A DNA stretch of 64,000 bases from Methylobacterium sp. CB376 (lineage in GTDB: Bacteria; Pseudomonadota; Alphaproteobacteria; Rhizobiales; Beijerinckiaceae): assembly GCF_029714205.1 (NCBI RefSeq), contig NZ_CP121648.1, positions 5,892,501 through 5,956,500 on the forward strand, given 5' to 3'. The notes below the pieces were generated by a model that saw only the letters and a program-made list of their open reading frames with translations, was not told the origin of the DNA and ran no database searches. Every line of letters begins with the position of its first letter. Positions within the stretch are counted from its first letter, which is position 1. Shown in pieces: positions 1-9,672 of the stretch. A program made the translations under genes and the position numbers.

Positions 1-570
1 GTCGCGCAGGGCCTGCGGGTCCTGCCCGTTCGCCTGCTGGCGCACCTTCTCCTCGATGCCCTCGAGGGGGTTCGCGGCCCGGGCGAGCGACGGCGCGGCG
101 GCCTGGGCGGCCGTCTGCACGGTGCCGCCCACGAGGGTGCCGGCCCCGCCCAGCGTGGTCGCCACGCCCGTTAGGGCGCCGCCCACCAGGCTGCCGGCCG
201 CGGAGGTCAGGAGGTAGAGCACCACGAGGGTCGTCACCGCCCAGGAGACGAGGCCGTGCAGCCCCGCCGCCCCGGCGAGCGGCTTGCCCGACAGGCGCCC
301 GGCGATGAAGCCGCCCGCCAGCGAGGCGACGATCCCCGAGCCCACGAACCACAGCCCCGCCCCGAGGGAGAAGGTCGAGGCGGCCGGATTGTCGGCGGCG
401 CTCGGTCCGAGGCTGGCGAGCCCGATGCCGAGGCCGACCATGTTGAGGATGATCTGCGCCACCAGCGCCGTCACGGCGCCCGCGATCACGGCGCCCCAGG
501 ACACTTGGTTGAGGGCGACGGCCCGCGTGTCGCTCGCGGCGAGGGACGGGAGGGTGGAGGAGGAAGCCAC
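1..570 (-). CDS. Small multi-spanning membrane protein, cut by the window edge
   Basis: The gene enters from the left edge, so only its first 190 codons are visible. A GTG start at 570 is chosen because GGAG lies about 8 bases upstream and no in-frame ATG is available. The visible protein has hydrophobic segments near residues 20-45 (WGAVIAGAVTALVAQ), 70-95 and 105-130, glycine/alanine-rich like a small transmembrane barrel-less bundle, followed by a polar stretch. From memory, Methylobacterium proteins of this type are often labelled PhnA-like, a name without functional support. No function is assigned. The neighbouring CsbD-like gene on the same strand suggests an envelope or stress context. 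Confidence 0.6.
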   Translation of the reverse strand, partial: MASSSTLPSLAASDTRAVALNQVSWGAVIAGAVTALVAQIILNMVGLGIGLASLGPSAADNPAASTFSLGAGLWFVGSGIVASLAGGFIAGRLSGKPLAGAAGLHGLVSWAVTTLVVLYLLTSAAGSLVGGALTGVATTLGGAGTLVGGTVQTAAQAAAPSLARAANPLEGIEEKVRQQANGQDPQALRD

Positions 571-625
571 GATGATGCTCCGAGTCGTGGGGCGAGATTT
601 GGGGGGCGAGATTTGGGGGGCGCCG

Positions 626-970
626 TCAGCGGCGCCCGTGCACCAGGAGGGCGAGGCCGTAGCCGACCAGCCCGGCGATCAGCAGCGCGGCGACCGGGTA
701 CTCGGCGACCTGGGCTGCGACCTCGCGCCGGCCGTGGCGCAGGGCGCGGCTGCCCTGCGCGTAGGCGTCCTCGGCGTAATCCGCCGCCTCCTGGGCGACG
801 TGGCGCACCGCGTCCTTGGCTTGGCCGTAGAGGTTCTCCGCCTGGCCCTGCGCCTCGCGGAAGCGGCCCTCGGCCGAGTCGCGGTGCGACCCGACGAGGT
901 CGCCGACCGCGCCCTGCACCTTGCCGCCGAGCTCCCGGGCGGCCCCGGTGATGCGATCCGTATCGACCAT
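626..970 (-). CDS. CsbD-like stress protein with a C-terminal membrane anchor
   Basis: This 114-residue protein begins MVDTDRITGAARELGGK, the start of CsbD-family stress-response proteins (family knowledge). The middle is a charged amphipathic region rich in Ala, Gln and Glu. Residues about 88-112 (AALLIAGLVGYGLALLV) form one membrane helix ending in HGRR. The ATG at 970 is preferred over an upstream extension because AAGGAGAGAGAC sits directly before it. CsbD proteins are typically induced by general stress; their molecular role is not established. The family fit is good, the function only at the level of stress association. Confidence 0.75.
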   Translation of the reverse strand: MVDTDRITGAARELGGKVQGAVGDLVGSHRDSAEGRFREAQGQAENLYGQAKDAVRHVAQEAADYAEDAYAQGSRALRHGRREVAAQVAEYPVAALLIAGLVGYGLALLVHGRR

Positions 971-1163
971 GTCTCTCTCCTTCGCTTGCTGCAGGCGTCG
1001 CGCCGCGATCGGCGACACGCCGCGACCGACCGTGTCCAGGTCACTCCGCGACCTTGACCGGATGTCTTGATGGTCTGCCCAACAGTTATTCCGGATCACC
1101 GGCAAGAACTGCGCGCACTCATCATGTAGAAACGCCGCATCGATCTTCAATAGTAGAAATGTA

Positions 1164-2635
1164 CTAGTATGAAGACGACTGCGTAGCGGTGCTTCCGAGC
1201 GGGAATCCGTTGTCGCGGCCCCACAGGATGACTTCCGTGCACTTGTGGACGCCGAGCTTGCGGTAGAGCGCGGCGGCGTGGTTGCGCACGGTGTTGCGGG
1301 AGCGGCCGAGCCGGCGGGCGATGGTCCCGTCGTCGAGGCCCGCGCAGATCAGCGACAGCATCTGGCGCTCGCGGGCGGTGAGCTTGGGCGCGCCGTCCTG
1401 CTGGCCGTCGCGCCCGGGCCGGCGCAGGCTGGCGAGCTTCTCGATCAGGCCGCGGCTGAACCAGGACGTGTCGGCCATCACGGTCTCGATCGCCTCGAAC
1501 AGCTCGCGCTCGGTCGCCTTGCGCTCGGTATTGTCCTGCAGGACGAGGAGCGCGCAAGCTTCCTCGCCGATCTCGATCCGCTCCGCCGAGACGAGGCAGT
1601 CGAGCGCGGCGCCGGATTCGTGGCGCAGGCAGGCGTCGAGCCCCTGCACGAAGCCGGAGCGGCGGATCGCCTCCTCGACCCGGAGGCGGTCCGCCTCGGA
1701 GGCGAAGAGCCCGATCTCCGCCGGGGAGCGCCCGATCACCCGATCCTCGCCGAGACCGAAGACCCGCGTGAACGCCTCGTTGATCGCCGTGACGGCGAGG
1801 TCCGACGCCCGGGCCAGCACGGTCGGGACCGGCGTGAGCCGGAAGGCCTTCGCGAAGCGCTCCTCGCTCTGGCGCAGGGCCGTCTCGGCCTTGCGGCGCA
1901 GGTCGAGATCCGCGAACGAGAACAGCATGCAGGGCTCGTCCCCGAGTTCGATCGGCTGGCCCGCCACGATCACGAACCGCGTCGAGCCGTCCGGCAGGTC
2001 GAGGCAGGCCTCCATCTGCGGGATCGTCGCCCCCTCGTTGAGGCGCTGGATCGCGAGGTCGCGGTTCTGGGCACCCGCCAGCACGTCGACCTCGTAGACG
2101 CTGCGCCCGATCACCGCCTCGCGGGCGTAGCCGGTCATTTCCAGGAAGCCCGCATTCACCTTGACGTGGCGCAGGTCCGAGAGGCGGCAGATCACGGCGG
2201 CGGGTTGGCGTTGAAGGTCTTCTCGAAGCGCTCCTCGGCCTCGACCTCGCCGGACACGTCCTTGAGGATCAGGGCGAGGCAGCTCGGCCGGCCGGCCCGG
2301 TCGGTGGCGACGAGGCTGCGCAGGCTTTGCACGAAGCCGGTCTCGGGATCGTCGGCGCGCCGCACCTCCACCACGACGTCGCGGATGGTCTCGCCCGCCA
2401 CCACCCGCTCGATCGGGTCGCGCTCGGGGGCGCGGTGGTTCCGGTCGCGGAGCGTGTAGCGCGCCCGGTAATCGGCGACGCTGCGCCCGAGCTCGTCGAG
2501 GCTCCCGGCCCCGTGCATGGCCAGGGCGGCCGCGTTCGCCCAGGTGATCCGCTCATCCGGCTCGACCAGGATCACGCCCTCGCTCAGTCCGGCGATGATC
2601 TGCCGCAAATCCGATCGCTCCACGCCCTCGGTCAC
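1164..2635 (-). pseudogene. PAS-PAS-PAS-LuxR transcriptional regulator, split by a frameshift near 2195-2204
   Basis: Two minus-strand frames together encode one regulator of about 490 residues. The upstream part (2635 to 2192) has a PAS domain (GLSEGVILVEPDERITWANA) and ends in EERFEKTFNANPPP then TGA. The downstream part (2195 to 1164) resumes exactly where a PAS domain should continue (VICRLSDLRHVKVNAGFLEM). It then has another PAS region (SEERFAKAFRLTPVP) and a LuxR-type helix-turn-helix at the C-terminus (LTARERQMLSLICAGLDDG, SRNTVRNHAAALYRKLGV). Adding one C in the CCGCCG stretch on the coding strand would restore NPPAVICRL in one frame. The GTGA overlap could also allow coupled translation, but the PAS domain would be cut in two. 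A sequencing deletion is the likeliest cause. Confidence 0.7.
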
Positions 2636-3050
2636 GTTCCGCCTTCCGCCTCTTCCGCTGCGTTGGTCCGGCCCTCAACAGGAAGAAATCGCTTCGGTTC
2701 CGCGTCCTTCGGGCCCGGCGCTCTGGTATACCGTGATCATCGCGGCCGGCCGTGAGATCCGGGCGGCGGAAAGAAGGGCGAAAAGCGCCCACTCGGGAGA
2801 CGGGCCGGACTCAACCCCAAGCCGTTGTCTTGCAACGCGTCTCGGGAGGCCGCGCGGGATCTCGCGGGGAGGGTGGAAGGCCCGTGACACTACTGGTGAG
2901 GAGTATTTCTGCGCTAGGAAACCGGGCCCGCGGGATTGCCGGGGCCGGGCGCGCATGCGCCCATCCGCCGCAGGTCTGCCGGGCGCGAAAGTTTGGCGTC
3001 CTCACGGTTGCGGGCTGGGCGGCCGGACCGGGCGGGCGCCCCGCGCGGGA
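2636..3050. other. Intergenic stretch between zur and the PAS-LuxR gene, nothing assigned
   Basis: About 415 bases with no gene that looks real. Frames here have no recognisable domain. The right part (2840-2960) contains short inverted repeats and a less GC-rich patch near 2890-2925. I could not match it to a known RNA class. It presumably holds the promoter of the regulator to its left. Confidence 0.4.
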
Positions 3051-3572
3051 TCAGGCCTTGCCCGGCTCCGCCCCGGGCTCCGCGCCGCGCTCAGCGCCGC
3101 GTTCCTGGCAGGCGCCGCACTCGCCCTCGATCTCGACGATGCGGCTTGCCGGGCGGAAGCCCGCCTGGGCGAGGGTGCGGTCGAGGCCGCGCTCGATCTC
3201 CTCGGAACTGGTCTCGTCCACGGCCCCGCAGGCGCGGCAGATCAGGAACACCACCCCCTCGCCCTCGTGATGCGCGTGCTCGCAGGGCACGAAGGCGTTG
3301 CGGCTCGCGATCCGGTGCACGAGGCCGTTCTCGGTGAGGAAGTCGAGGGCGCGGTAGACTGAGACGGCCGCCACCCGCCGTCCGGGGGCGCTCAGGCGCT
3401 CGGCGATGTCGTAGGCCCCGAGCGGGCGCGCCTCGCCGGCGATCACCTCCAGCGTCCGCTGGCGCAGCGGCGTGAATTGCAGCCCACGCTCGCGGCAGAG
3501 GCGCTCGGCCCGCGCGCGCAGACCCGCCCGGCCCTCGCCGCAGCCATGGTCCGTCCCCGCAGGCTCGCTCAT
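3051..3572 (-). CDS. zur: Fur-family zinc uptake regulator Zur
   Basis: This 173-residue Fur-family repressor has an N-terminal winged helix (about residues 25-95, including TPLRQRTLEVI and VSVYRALDFLTENGLVHRI). The C-terminal metal-binding domain contains HAHHEGEGVVFLICRACG and a second Cys pair in GECGACQE, the four-cysteine structural zinc site of the family. With zinc bound, Zur proteins repress zinc import genes. The assignment to Zur rather than Fur or PerR rests on the divergent zinc-type ABC transporter and on the palindrome at 3601-3615 between them. An Ala/Glu/Pro tail (RGAERGAEPGAEPGKA) is unusual and repetitive. Confidence 0.88.
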   Translation of the reverse strand: MSEPAGTDHGCGEGRAGLRARAERLCRERGLQFTPLRQRTLEVIAGEARPLGAYDIAERLSAPGRRVAAVSVYRALDFLTENGLVHRIASRNAFVPCEHAHHEGEGVVFLICRACGAVDETSSEEIERGLDRTLAQAGFRPASRIVEIEGECGACQERGAERGAEPGAEPGKA

Positions 3573-3585
3573 CTCCGCTCTCCGG

Positions 3586-3615
3586 TTGACACGCCCGATA
3601 TGTTACAGTGTAACA
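3586..3615 (+). promoter_or_regulatory. Promoter of the zinc uptake operon with an overlapping Zur operator
   Basis: TGTTACAGTGTAACA at 3601-3615 is a perfect inverted repeat with 7-base arms around one central base, matching the general form of alphaproteobacterial Zur boxes. A TTGACA (-35) lies at 3586-3591 and a TGTAAC (-10-like) at 3609-3614 with 17-base spacing, so the operator covers the -10. It lies 14 bases beyond the zur start on the other strand, so Zur may control both directions. The operator identity is inferred from symmetry and neighbours. Confidence 0.75.
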
Positions 3616-3720
3616 GGTTCCGGCCGTCAAGGGCGCCCCGCCCGTCTAGCAGATGGGGGCCGGGACGGCACCTGCCCGGGCGACGAGCCCTCCGCCCCGA
3701 TCGCACGAGGAGAGGCCGCG

Positions 3721-3873
3721 ATGGAAGCCCTGCCGCACGGGTCACCCCACCGCAATCCGGGATCCGCCCCGCCCCGCTCCCTGCTCGGGGTCGCGCTCGC
3801 GCCGCGGCTCGCCCTGGCCGGGCTGCTCGCGGCGGGGGTCTGGGGGGTGATTGCCTGGGCGATCGGCGCATGA
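3721..3873 (+). CDS. 50-residue single-span membrane protein, first gene of the zinc operon
   Basis: A short ORF starts at ATG 3721 after a strong ribosome site (GAGGAGAGG) and ends in TGA at 3873, overlapping the next gene's ATG by four bases (ATGA). The product is 50 residues: a polar Pro/Ser-rich N-terminus, then one hydrophobic segment from about residue 21 to 50 (LALAGLLAAGVWGVIAWAIG). The ribosome site, the coupling to the transporter gene and the position directly behind the Zur operator argue it is a real gene. I do not recognise a family. It may be an accessory subunit of the transporter or a leader whose translation drives the next gene. Confidence 0.65.
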   Translation: MEALPHGSPHRNPGSAPPRSLLGVALAPRLALAGLLAAGVWGVIAWAIGA

Positions 3874-4763
3874 CGGCATCCCTCGCCGCGGGCGCGCTGG
3901 CGTTCCGGAGCCTCACCCTCGGCTACGATCGGCACCCGGCCGTGCACCATCTCGACGGGGTGGTGCCGGCCGGGGCGGCGCTCGCCGTGATCGGCCCGAA
4001 CGGGGCCGGCAAATCGACCCTGCTCAAGGGCATCATCGGCGAGGTCGCGCCCCTCGAAGGGCGCATCGAGCATCCGGGCCTGCGGCGGCGCGACATCGCC
4101 TACCTGCCCCAGGCGGCGGAGATCGATCGCGGCTTCCCCATCAGCGTGGACGATTTCGTGGCCATGGGGCTGTGGCGCCGCGTCGGGCCCTGGCGGAGCC
4201 TGCGGCCCTACCGCGCCGCGCGGGACGAGGCGCTGGCCGCGGTCGGCCTGACCGGCTTCGAGCGGCGGCCGATCGGCACCCTCTCGGGGGGCCAGCTGCG
4301 CCGGGCCATGTTCGCCCGCGTGCTGCTGCAGGATGCGCGCGCGGTCCTCCTCGACGAGCCCTTCGCGGCCGTCGACGGCCGGACCACCGCCGACCTCCTC
4401 GGGCTGGTGGAGCGCTGGCGGGCGGAGGGGCGCACGGTGATCGCGGTGCTGCACGACATGGAGCAGGTGCAGCGCCACTTCCCCTCTTCCCTGCTGCTCG
4501 CCCGCGAGGTCGTGGCCTGGGGCGCGACCGAGGCGGTGCTGACGGCGGCGAACCTGCGCCGGGCGCGCCAGCTCTGCGAGGCCTGGGACGAGGCCGCCCC
4601 TGTCTGCCGCGGCGGCGCCCCGCACGGCCCGCCCGCCCCGGGCCACGCACATGCCCACGGCGCGCACGACCATGCCCCTCCCGCGGCGGCCTCGCACGGG
4701 CAGGGAGCGCTAGCAAGCGGGCCGCAGGCAAGCGGGCCGCAGGACCGCGAGCACGCCGCGTGA
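3870..4763 (+). CDS. aztA: Zinc ABC transporter ATP-binding protein (AztA/ZnuC type)
   Basis: This 297-residue ABC ATPase has Walker A (GPNGAGKST), signature (LSGGQLRRAM), Walker B (AVLLDEP) and an H-loop His (VLHDMEQ). The early motif LTLGYDRHPAVHHLDG resembles the AztA group of zinc transporters. After about residue 245 comes a His-rich tail (GHAHAHGAHDHAP), a likely zinc-binding extension, then a direct repeat ASGPQASGPQ. It would power zinc import through the permease encoded next. Start and stop overlap both neighbours (ATGA at the start, GTGA at the end). No substrate-binding protein gene follows in this operon, so that component must be encoded elsewhere. ZnuC is the alternative name. 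Confidence 0.82.
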   Translation: MTASLAAGALAFRSLTLGYDRHPAVHHLDGVVPAGAALAVIGPNGAGKSTLLKGIIGEVAPLEGRIEHPGLRRRDIAYLPQAAEIDRGFPISVDDFVAMGLWRRVGPWRSLRPYRAARDEALAAVGLTGFERRPIGTLSGGQLRRAMFARVLLQDARAVLLDEPFAAVDGRTTADLLGLVERWRAEGRTVIAVLHDMEQVQRHFPSSLLLAREVVAWGATEAVLTAANLRRARQLCEAWDEAAPVCRGGAPHGPPAPGHAHAHGAHDHAPPAAASHGQGALASGPQASGPQDREHAA

Positions 4764-5626
4764 TCGACCTCCTCACCGCCCCCTTCACCGACTTCGCCTT
4801 CATGCGCCGGGCGCTCGCGGGCTGCGTGGCGCTGTCGGTGAGCGCGGCCCCGGTCGGCGTCTTCCTCACCCTACGCCGCATGAGCCTGATGAGCGAGGCG
4901 ATGAGCCACGCCATCCTGCCCGGCGCCGCGGCGGGCTTCCTGCTGGCCGGGCTGTCGCTGCCGGCGATGACGCTCGGCGGCCTCGCGGCAGGGCTCGCGG
5001 TGGCGTTCCTGGCCGGCGCCGTCTCGCGGGCGACCGAGCTGCGCGAGGATGCCAGCCTGGGTGCCCTCTACCTGCTGGCGCTCGCCGCCGGCGTGCTGAT
5101 GATCTCGCTGCGCGGCACCTCGGTCGATCTCCTGCACATCCTGTTCGGCACGGTGCTGGCCCTCGACGACGCGGCGCTGCTGCTCCTCGGCACGATCGCG
5201 GCGGTCACGCTGCTCGGGCTCGCCGCCGCCTACCGGCCCCTCGTGCTCGAATGCGTCGATCCGCTCTTCCTGCGCTCGGTGAGCCGGGCGAGCGCGCCGG
5301 TCCACTACGCCTTCCTGGGCCTCGTCGTGCTCAACCTCGTCGGCGGGTTCGCGGCGCTCGGCACGCTGCTCGCCGTCGGGCTGATGCTGCTGCCGGCCGT
5401 GAGCGCGCGGTTCTGGGCCGCCGATCTCTCCGGGCTGATCCCGGTCGCCATGAGCATCGGCCTCGCGGCGAGCTTCGCCGGCCTCCTGGTCTCCTATTAC
5501 GGCGACCTGCCGAGCGGGCCCGCGATCGTGCTCACGGCGGGGGGCTTCTACGTCGCCTCGATGCTGCTCGGCCTCAGGGGCGGACTGCTCTGGCGGCTCC
5601 TGCCCGGCCGCCACCTCGAGGCCTGA
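4760..5626 (+). CDS. aztB: Zinc ABC transporter permease (AztB/ZnuB type)
   Basis: This 288-residue inner-membrane permease starts at a GTG that overlaps the ATPase stop (GTGA). It has about eight hydrophobic segments and the ABC-3 family motifs RRMSLMSEAMSHAILPGAA near residues 35-53 and LHILFGTVLALDD near 125-137. The sequence resembles AztB-type permeases more than E. coli ZnuB. It forms the membrane channel for the ATPase encoded upstream. The operon appears to end here, because the next gene lies on the other strand about 110 bases away. Confidence 0.82.
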   Translation: MIDLLTAPFTDFAFMRRALAGCVALSVSAAPVGVFLTLRRMSLMSEAMSHAILPGAAAGFLLAGLSLPAMTLGGLAAGLAVAFLAGAVSRATELREDASLGALYLLALAAGVLMISLRGTSVDLLHILFGTVLALDDAALLLLGTIAAVTLLGLAAAYRPLVLECVDPLFLRSVSRASAPVHYAFLGLVVLNLVGGFAALGTLLAVGLMLLPAVSARFWAADLSGLIPVAMSIGLAASFAGLLVSYYGDLPSGPAIVLTAGGFYVASMLLGLRGGLLWRLLPGRHLEA

Positions 5627-5738
5627 CGCCGACGGCGAAGGACGCTGACGCTTCGGGCCGTCGGTCCGAAATCCGACGGAGCGCGGAACCCGCGGTCATG
5701 AGCCGTGACCGTCGGCATGACGCGGCCGGTCCGGCGGC

Positions 5739-8700
5739 CTATTCGGCCGCCGGGCGCCCCGCGGCCGGCCGCTTCGTACCCAGGATCTCGTCGTAGAGCC
5801 GCAGCAGGTCGTCGCCCTGGTCGGCCGCACGGCGCAGCGGCGGGCCGGGCGGCGGCGGCGCCTGGAACCGCGCCGGATCCGCGTCGATCGCCCCCAGCAC
5901 CTCCCGCAGCGGGCCCGGCGTCGAGACGTCGATCACGAACCCGTCCACCCCCGGCCGCACCTCCTCCCCCACCGCGCCCCGGTCGCTCGCCACGACCCAC
6001 AGACCGAACGCCCGCGCCTCCCGCGACACGAGACCGAAGCTCTCCGGCCACAGCGACGGCACCAGCAGCACGTCAAGCTCCCCGTACAACCCCCGATCTC
6101 CTCCTGCGCCACGGGGCCCACGATCCGCACCGGCGTCGTCCCCCACACCTCCTCGCTCGCGGAGCCCGGCTCCCGCGACAGGTCGACCAGCGTCAGGCCC
6201 AGGCACCGGAACGGCGTCGTGCGCAGCACCACCTCAAGCAGCGGCGCCCCTTGTGCGCCTCCAGACCCCCCACGTGGCCCAGCCGCACCCGCGGACCCCG
6301 CCCCGCCCGCCGCGCCGGTACCCGCCCCAGCGACAGACCGTTCGGCACGCTCCGCACCTCCGGGAACCCCGCCGCCCGGTACAGGCCCGCGAAGCTCTCC
6401 GACACCGCCAGCACCCGGTCCGCCCCACACAGAAGCCGCCCCAGCCGCCGCCGCCGCAGGAGCTGCGCCCCCGCCCCGTGCGGCGCGTCCGAGGCCGCCT
6501 CCAGCAGGTCCGGCGAGGGACGCACCACCTGCCCGTCCCGGTCGAGCAGGAACTGGTGGTCCGAGATCCACCAGCCGTCGTGCACCGTCACCACGTGCCG
6601 CAGGCCCCGCGCCTGCGCCGCCTCCACCACCGACCCGCTCAGCCGCTGCACGCAGTGGAAGTGCACCAGGTCCGGGCACAGCCGGTCCAGGAACTCCCCG
6701 AACAGCGCCCCCAGCGCCGGGTTGAACGGGCGCCAGTCCATCCCGGGCTCCAGCGGCGTCGACAGCCGCAGCACCGGAACCCCCCGGTAGCCGTCCAGCC
6801 GCGCCCGGCCCGCCGGCTGCACCCCCTCGTCGCTCGCCGCCACCGCGAAGGCGTAGCGCTCCCCCGCCGCCGCCAGGAAGTGGTCGAGGTTGTCGCGCAC
6901 CACCCGCGTCGCCCCGCCGATCGTCTGGGGCGGGAAGAACACGTTCACCAGCAGGATCCGCGGCCGCGCCGCCGCCACGGCGGGCGCCGCCGGCCGCGCC
7001 AGCACGGACGCCACCCGCCCCGCCCCCGCCGCCAGCCCGTAATCCCGCCGCGCCTTGCGCCGCGCCGCCAGGCCGATCCGCCGCCGCAGCCCGGCATCCC
7101 CACCAGCCGCTCCAGCGCCGAGGCCCACTCCTCGGGCGTGTCGGCAAACAGCACGTCCTCGCCCTCGACCAGGATCTCCCGGTAGGTGCGCGTCCCGCTC
7201 ACCACCGAGGGCACCCCGGCCACCGCCGCCTCCAGCCACTTGATCTCGCTCTTGGCGTCCGCCGCCGCGCCGGGGGCGAGCACCGCCAGGTTCACGTCGA
7301 CCCCCGACAGGATCTCCCAGTAATCCTCCACCTGCGCGGTGAAGCCGAGGCGGCGGATCCGGTCCCGGTGGGCCGCGAAGGCGGGATCGAGGGTGAGGTG
7401 GCCGGCGATCAGCAGGCGCAGCTGCGGGTGGCGCTCCAGCAGGCGCAGCAGGGCCGGGCCGGCCAGGGCGTTGAAGTCGCGGTTATGCGCCTTGGTGCCC
7501 GAGCCGTAGAACAGCGTCACGGGCGCCTCCGGGCGGGCGGGGGCGGGGTCCGGCCGGTCGAGGAAGGGGGCGTTGCGCTGGTCGAGGCCGTTGCGCAGGA
7601 CGTGGCAGCGGCCCGTGCGCAGGAGCGGGCGCATGGCCTCGGCGAGAGCCGGGGTGGAGGCGAGGCCCTCGTCGCACTGGGCGAGGGCGAAGCGGAACAG
7701 GGGCACGCCGAACTGCAGCCCGACGTAGTCCTCGGGGGAGATCTGGCCCTCGAAGCTGTCGAAGGGGTCGGGGTAGCAGCGCGCGTCGAAGATGAGGTCG
7801 TCGACGTCGTAGAAGGTGGGCAGGCCGAGGGCGCGGGCGTAGAGGATGCTGTGGAGGATGTCGGGGAAGGCGGGGAGGCGGTAGAAGAGGGCGGCGCGGG
7901 CGGTGTGCAGGGCCTGGCGGAAGGCCCGGGCCTGGTCGGGGGGGAAGACGCGGACGGTCCATCCGGCGTGCTCGAGCTGGCGGCGGCGCTGCTCGACGCG
8001 GTAGTGGACGCACTGGGGCAGGTCGAGGTTGGCCAGGATGGCGACGGTCGGCCGCGGCGAGGGGACGGGCGAGGGGACGGGCAAGGGGACGGGCAAGGGA
8101 GCGGCGAGGGGGAGGTCGGCGGCGAGCCGGTTCAGGGCCTCGTCCAGGAGGGCGTCGGCCTCGGCGCGGCGGCCCTGGCGGTACTCCGCGCGGGCGGCCT
8201 CGCAGGCGGCGTCGAAGGCCCGGCCGAGGATGCCGAGCCCCGCCTCGCGCCAGCGCGCATCCTTGATCCAGCGCGGCGACGACGCCCGGACCTGCGCGCA
8301 GGCGGCCGGCAGATCTCCGGTGGCGGCCAGGCACTCGGCGGCGTGGATGTGGCTCCAGAGGCTCGACCGCGGGTCGGCCGCGGCGGCCGCGTAATCGGCG
8401 GCCGCGGAAGCGAGGTCGCCCAGGGCCCGCGCGGCCTCGCCGCGGCCGTGCAGCCGGCGGGCGGTCGGGCCGCCGCGCGCGATCGCCTCGTCGTAGGCCC
8501 GGCGGGCGAGCGCGAAGCGCTGGCGCAGCAGGCAGCGCAGGCCCACCAGGGTGAGGAAGGCCGCGGCCTCCGGCCCCGTCACCACGTCCAGGCGGCCCTC
8601 CGGGAAGCCGTGGTCGAGCCAGTGCTCCAAGAGGTCGGTGCGGCTCATCGCGCCGCGGGGCAGGGACGCCCGATAGGTCTCCACCGCGAAGGCGGCCGGG

Positions 8701-9533
8701 AAGGCGCTCTCGCCGATCAGCAGGGCGATGCGGGCCGCCTCGTTCGGCGCGAAGTCCTGCTCGATGCCCTGCCGCAGCCAGTGCCGGTAGAGCGCCGCGT
8801 CGTCGGCCGCTCCCTCCGCCCGGTAGGTCGCCCGGTAGAAGGCCGGATCGAAGATCGCGTCGGTGCGGATCGGGGCGAGGCGGTCGATGCCCTGCTCGAC
8901 GAAGAGGCGGATGCCCTCCGCCCGGGTCCGCGGCGGCGCGGGGAGCCAGTCGGCGTTCAGGTGGATGAACTGGGCAAGGTCGAAGCGCCGCAGCCAGCGG
9001 CCCGGCGCCAGGCCGTGCGCGGCGAGGAAGCCCGTGAACAGCGCCAAGCCCTCGCGCGGCTCGGCCCCGGCGAGCCGCGCGAAGGTCTCGGCCTCCGCCG
9101 CGATGTCGAGGGCGTAGAGCCGCTTCTCCTCACGCCCGTGCTTGAGGAAATGCGCGGTGAACTGCCAGTCCCGCGTGAAGCGCCGGGCGAGGTCGGGATT
9201 CAGGTCGCCGTAGAGGCCGGGGTTGAAATCCTCCGGCAGCGCGCCGTGGCGCGCCGTCAGGTCCGCCAGGTAGGCGTCGCGCGTCGGGAAGCGGCCCTCG
9301 GCGCGGCCGTGCCGGACGTAGTGCTCCCGGAGGGCGTGCCGGTTCAGGCCGGAGAGGTCCGGATAGAGCTGCGCGTAGAAGTCGGGGTCGAAGGCGTCCC
9401 TCCCGAACCGCCAGGACACCGACCGGATCTTCCGGCCGAGCTTGGCGAGGAGCTTGATCCGGCGCTTCGGCACGTGGCTGACCCCTGCGAGGACGTCCGT
9501 GGGGCCGGCGCGGGTGAGGCGCCGGCGCATCAT
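5739..9533 (-). pseudogene. Giant multidomain glycosyltransferase, interrupted by three single-base frame breaks
   Basis: If repaired, one gene of about 1,265 codons is encoded. Order of parts: five degenerate repeats of about 45-50 residues (FDPDFYAQLYPDL, FNPGLYGDLNPDL, FDPAFYRATY and others, residues 45-300); a TPR-like helical region (about 300-470); a Pro/Val linker coded by 12-base repeats; a first glycosyltransferase domain (about 495-800, TVAILANLDLPQCVHYRVEQ); and a C-terminal GT4-type domain (about 850-1260, RILLVNVFFPPQTIGGA through LLVPSLWPESFGLVSREA). Frames run 9533-7101, then about 7100-6250, 6247-6094 and 6090-5739. Each change is repaired by one extra base in a C run of the plus strand (7098-7101, 6247-6250, 6090-6094). 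Likely role: surface polysaccharide or glycoprotein synthesis. The start is uncertain; VPKRRIKL near 9476 is an alternative. Confidence 0.7.
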
Positions 9534-9552
9534 CCACGGCCGCGGATGTCGG

Positions 9553-9640
9553 TCGGACGCAGAAAATGCGCTAAGAAAACAAAGATCTAGCGCGAAACCC
9601 GGTCGACCCGGAACGGACGTCGCTCTAGCACGGCGGAAGG
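9553..9640. repeat. Partial copy of the dispersed GAAAATGC element
   Basis: The segment shares GCAGAAAATGCG followed by an AAAGATC block with the fuller element at 35742-35841, in a matching order. Only the right arm of the hairpin is present here. It lies just upstream of the glycosyltransferase start. Such GCATTTTC palindromes are common between genes in Hyphomicrobiales (general knowledge). Similarity was judged by eye. Confidence 0.4.
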
Positions 9641-9672
9641 GGCGGCGGCAACGCCGGGCCGGCTCGGTCCGC

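Noticed and set aside
256..1057. Long plus-strand frames over the first kilobase
   Set aside because: They are Arg/Pro/Ala-rich, without domains, and lie opposite well-supported minus-strand genes. The same holds for long frames opposite most genes here, an effect of high GC.
2820..2960. Possible riboswitch-like structure left of zur
   Set aside because: Short GGGTGGAAGG and ACTACTGG blocks recall cobalamin riboswitch boxes, but their order and spacing do not fit on either strand and no cobalamin-related gene follows.
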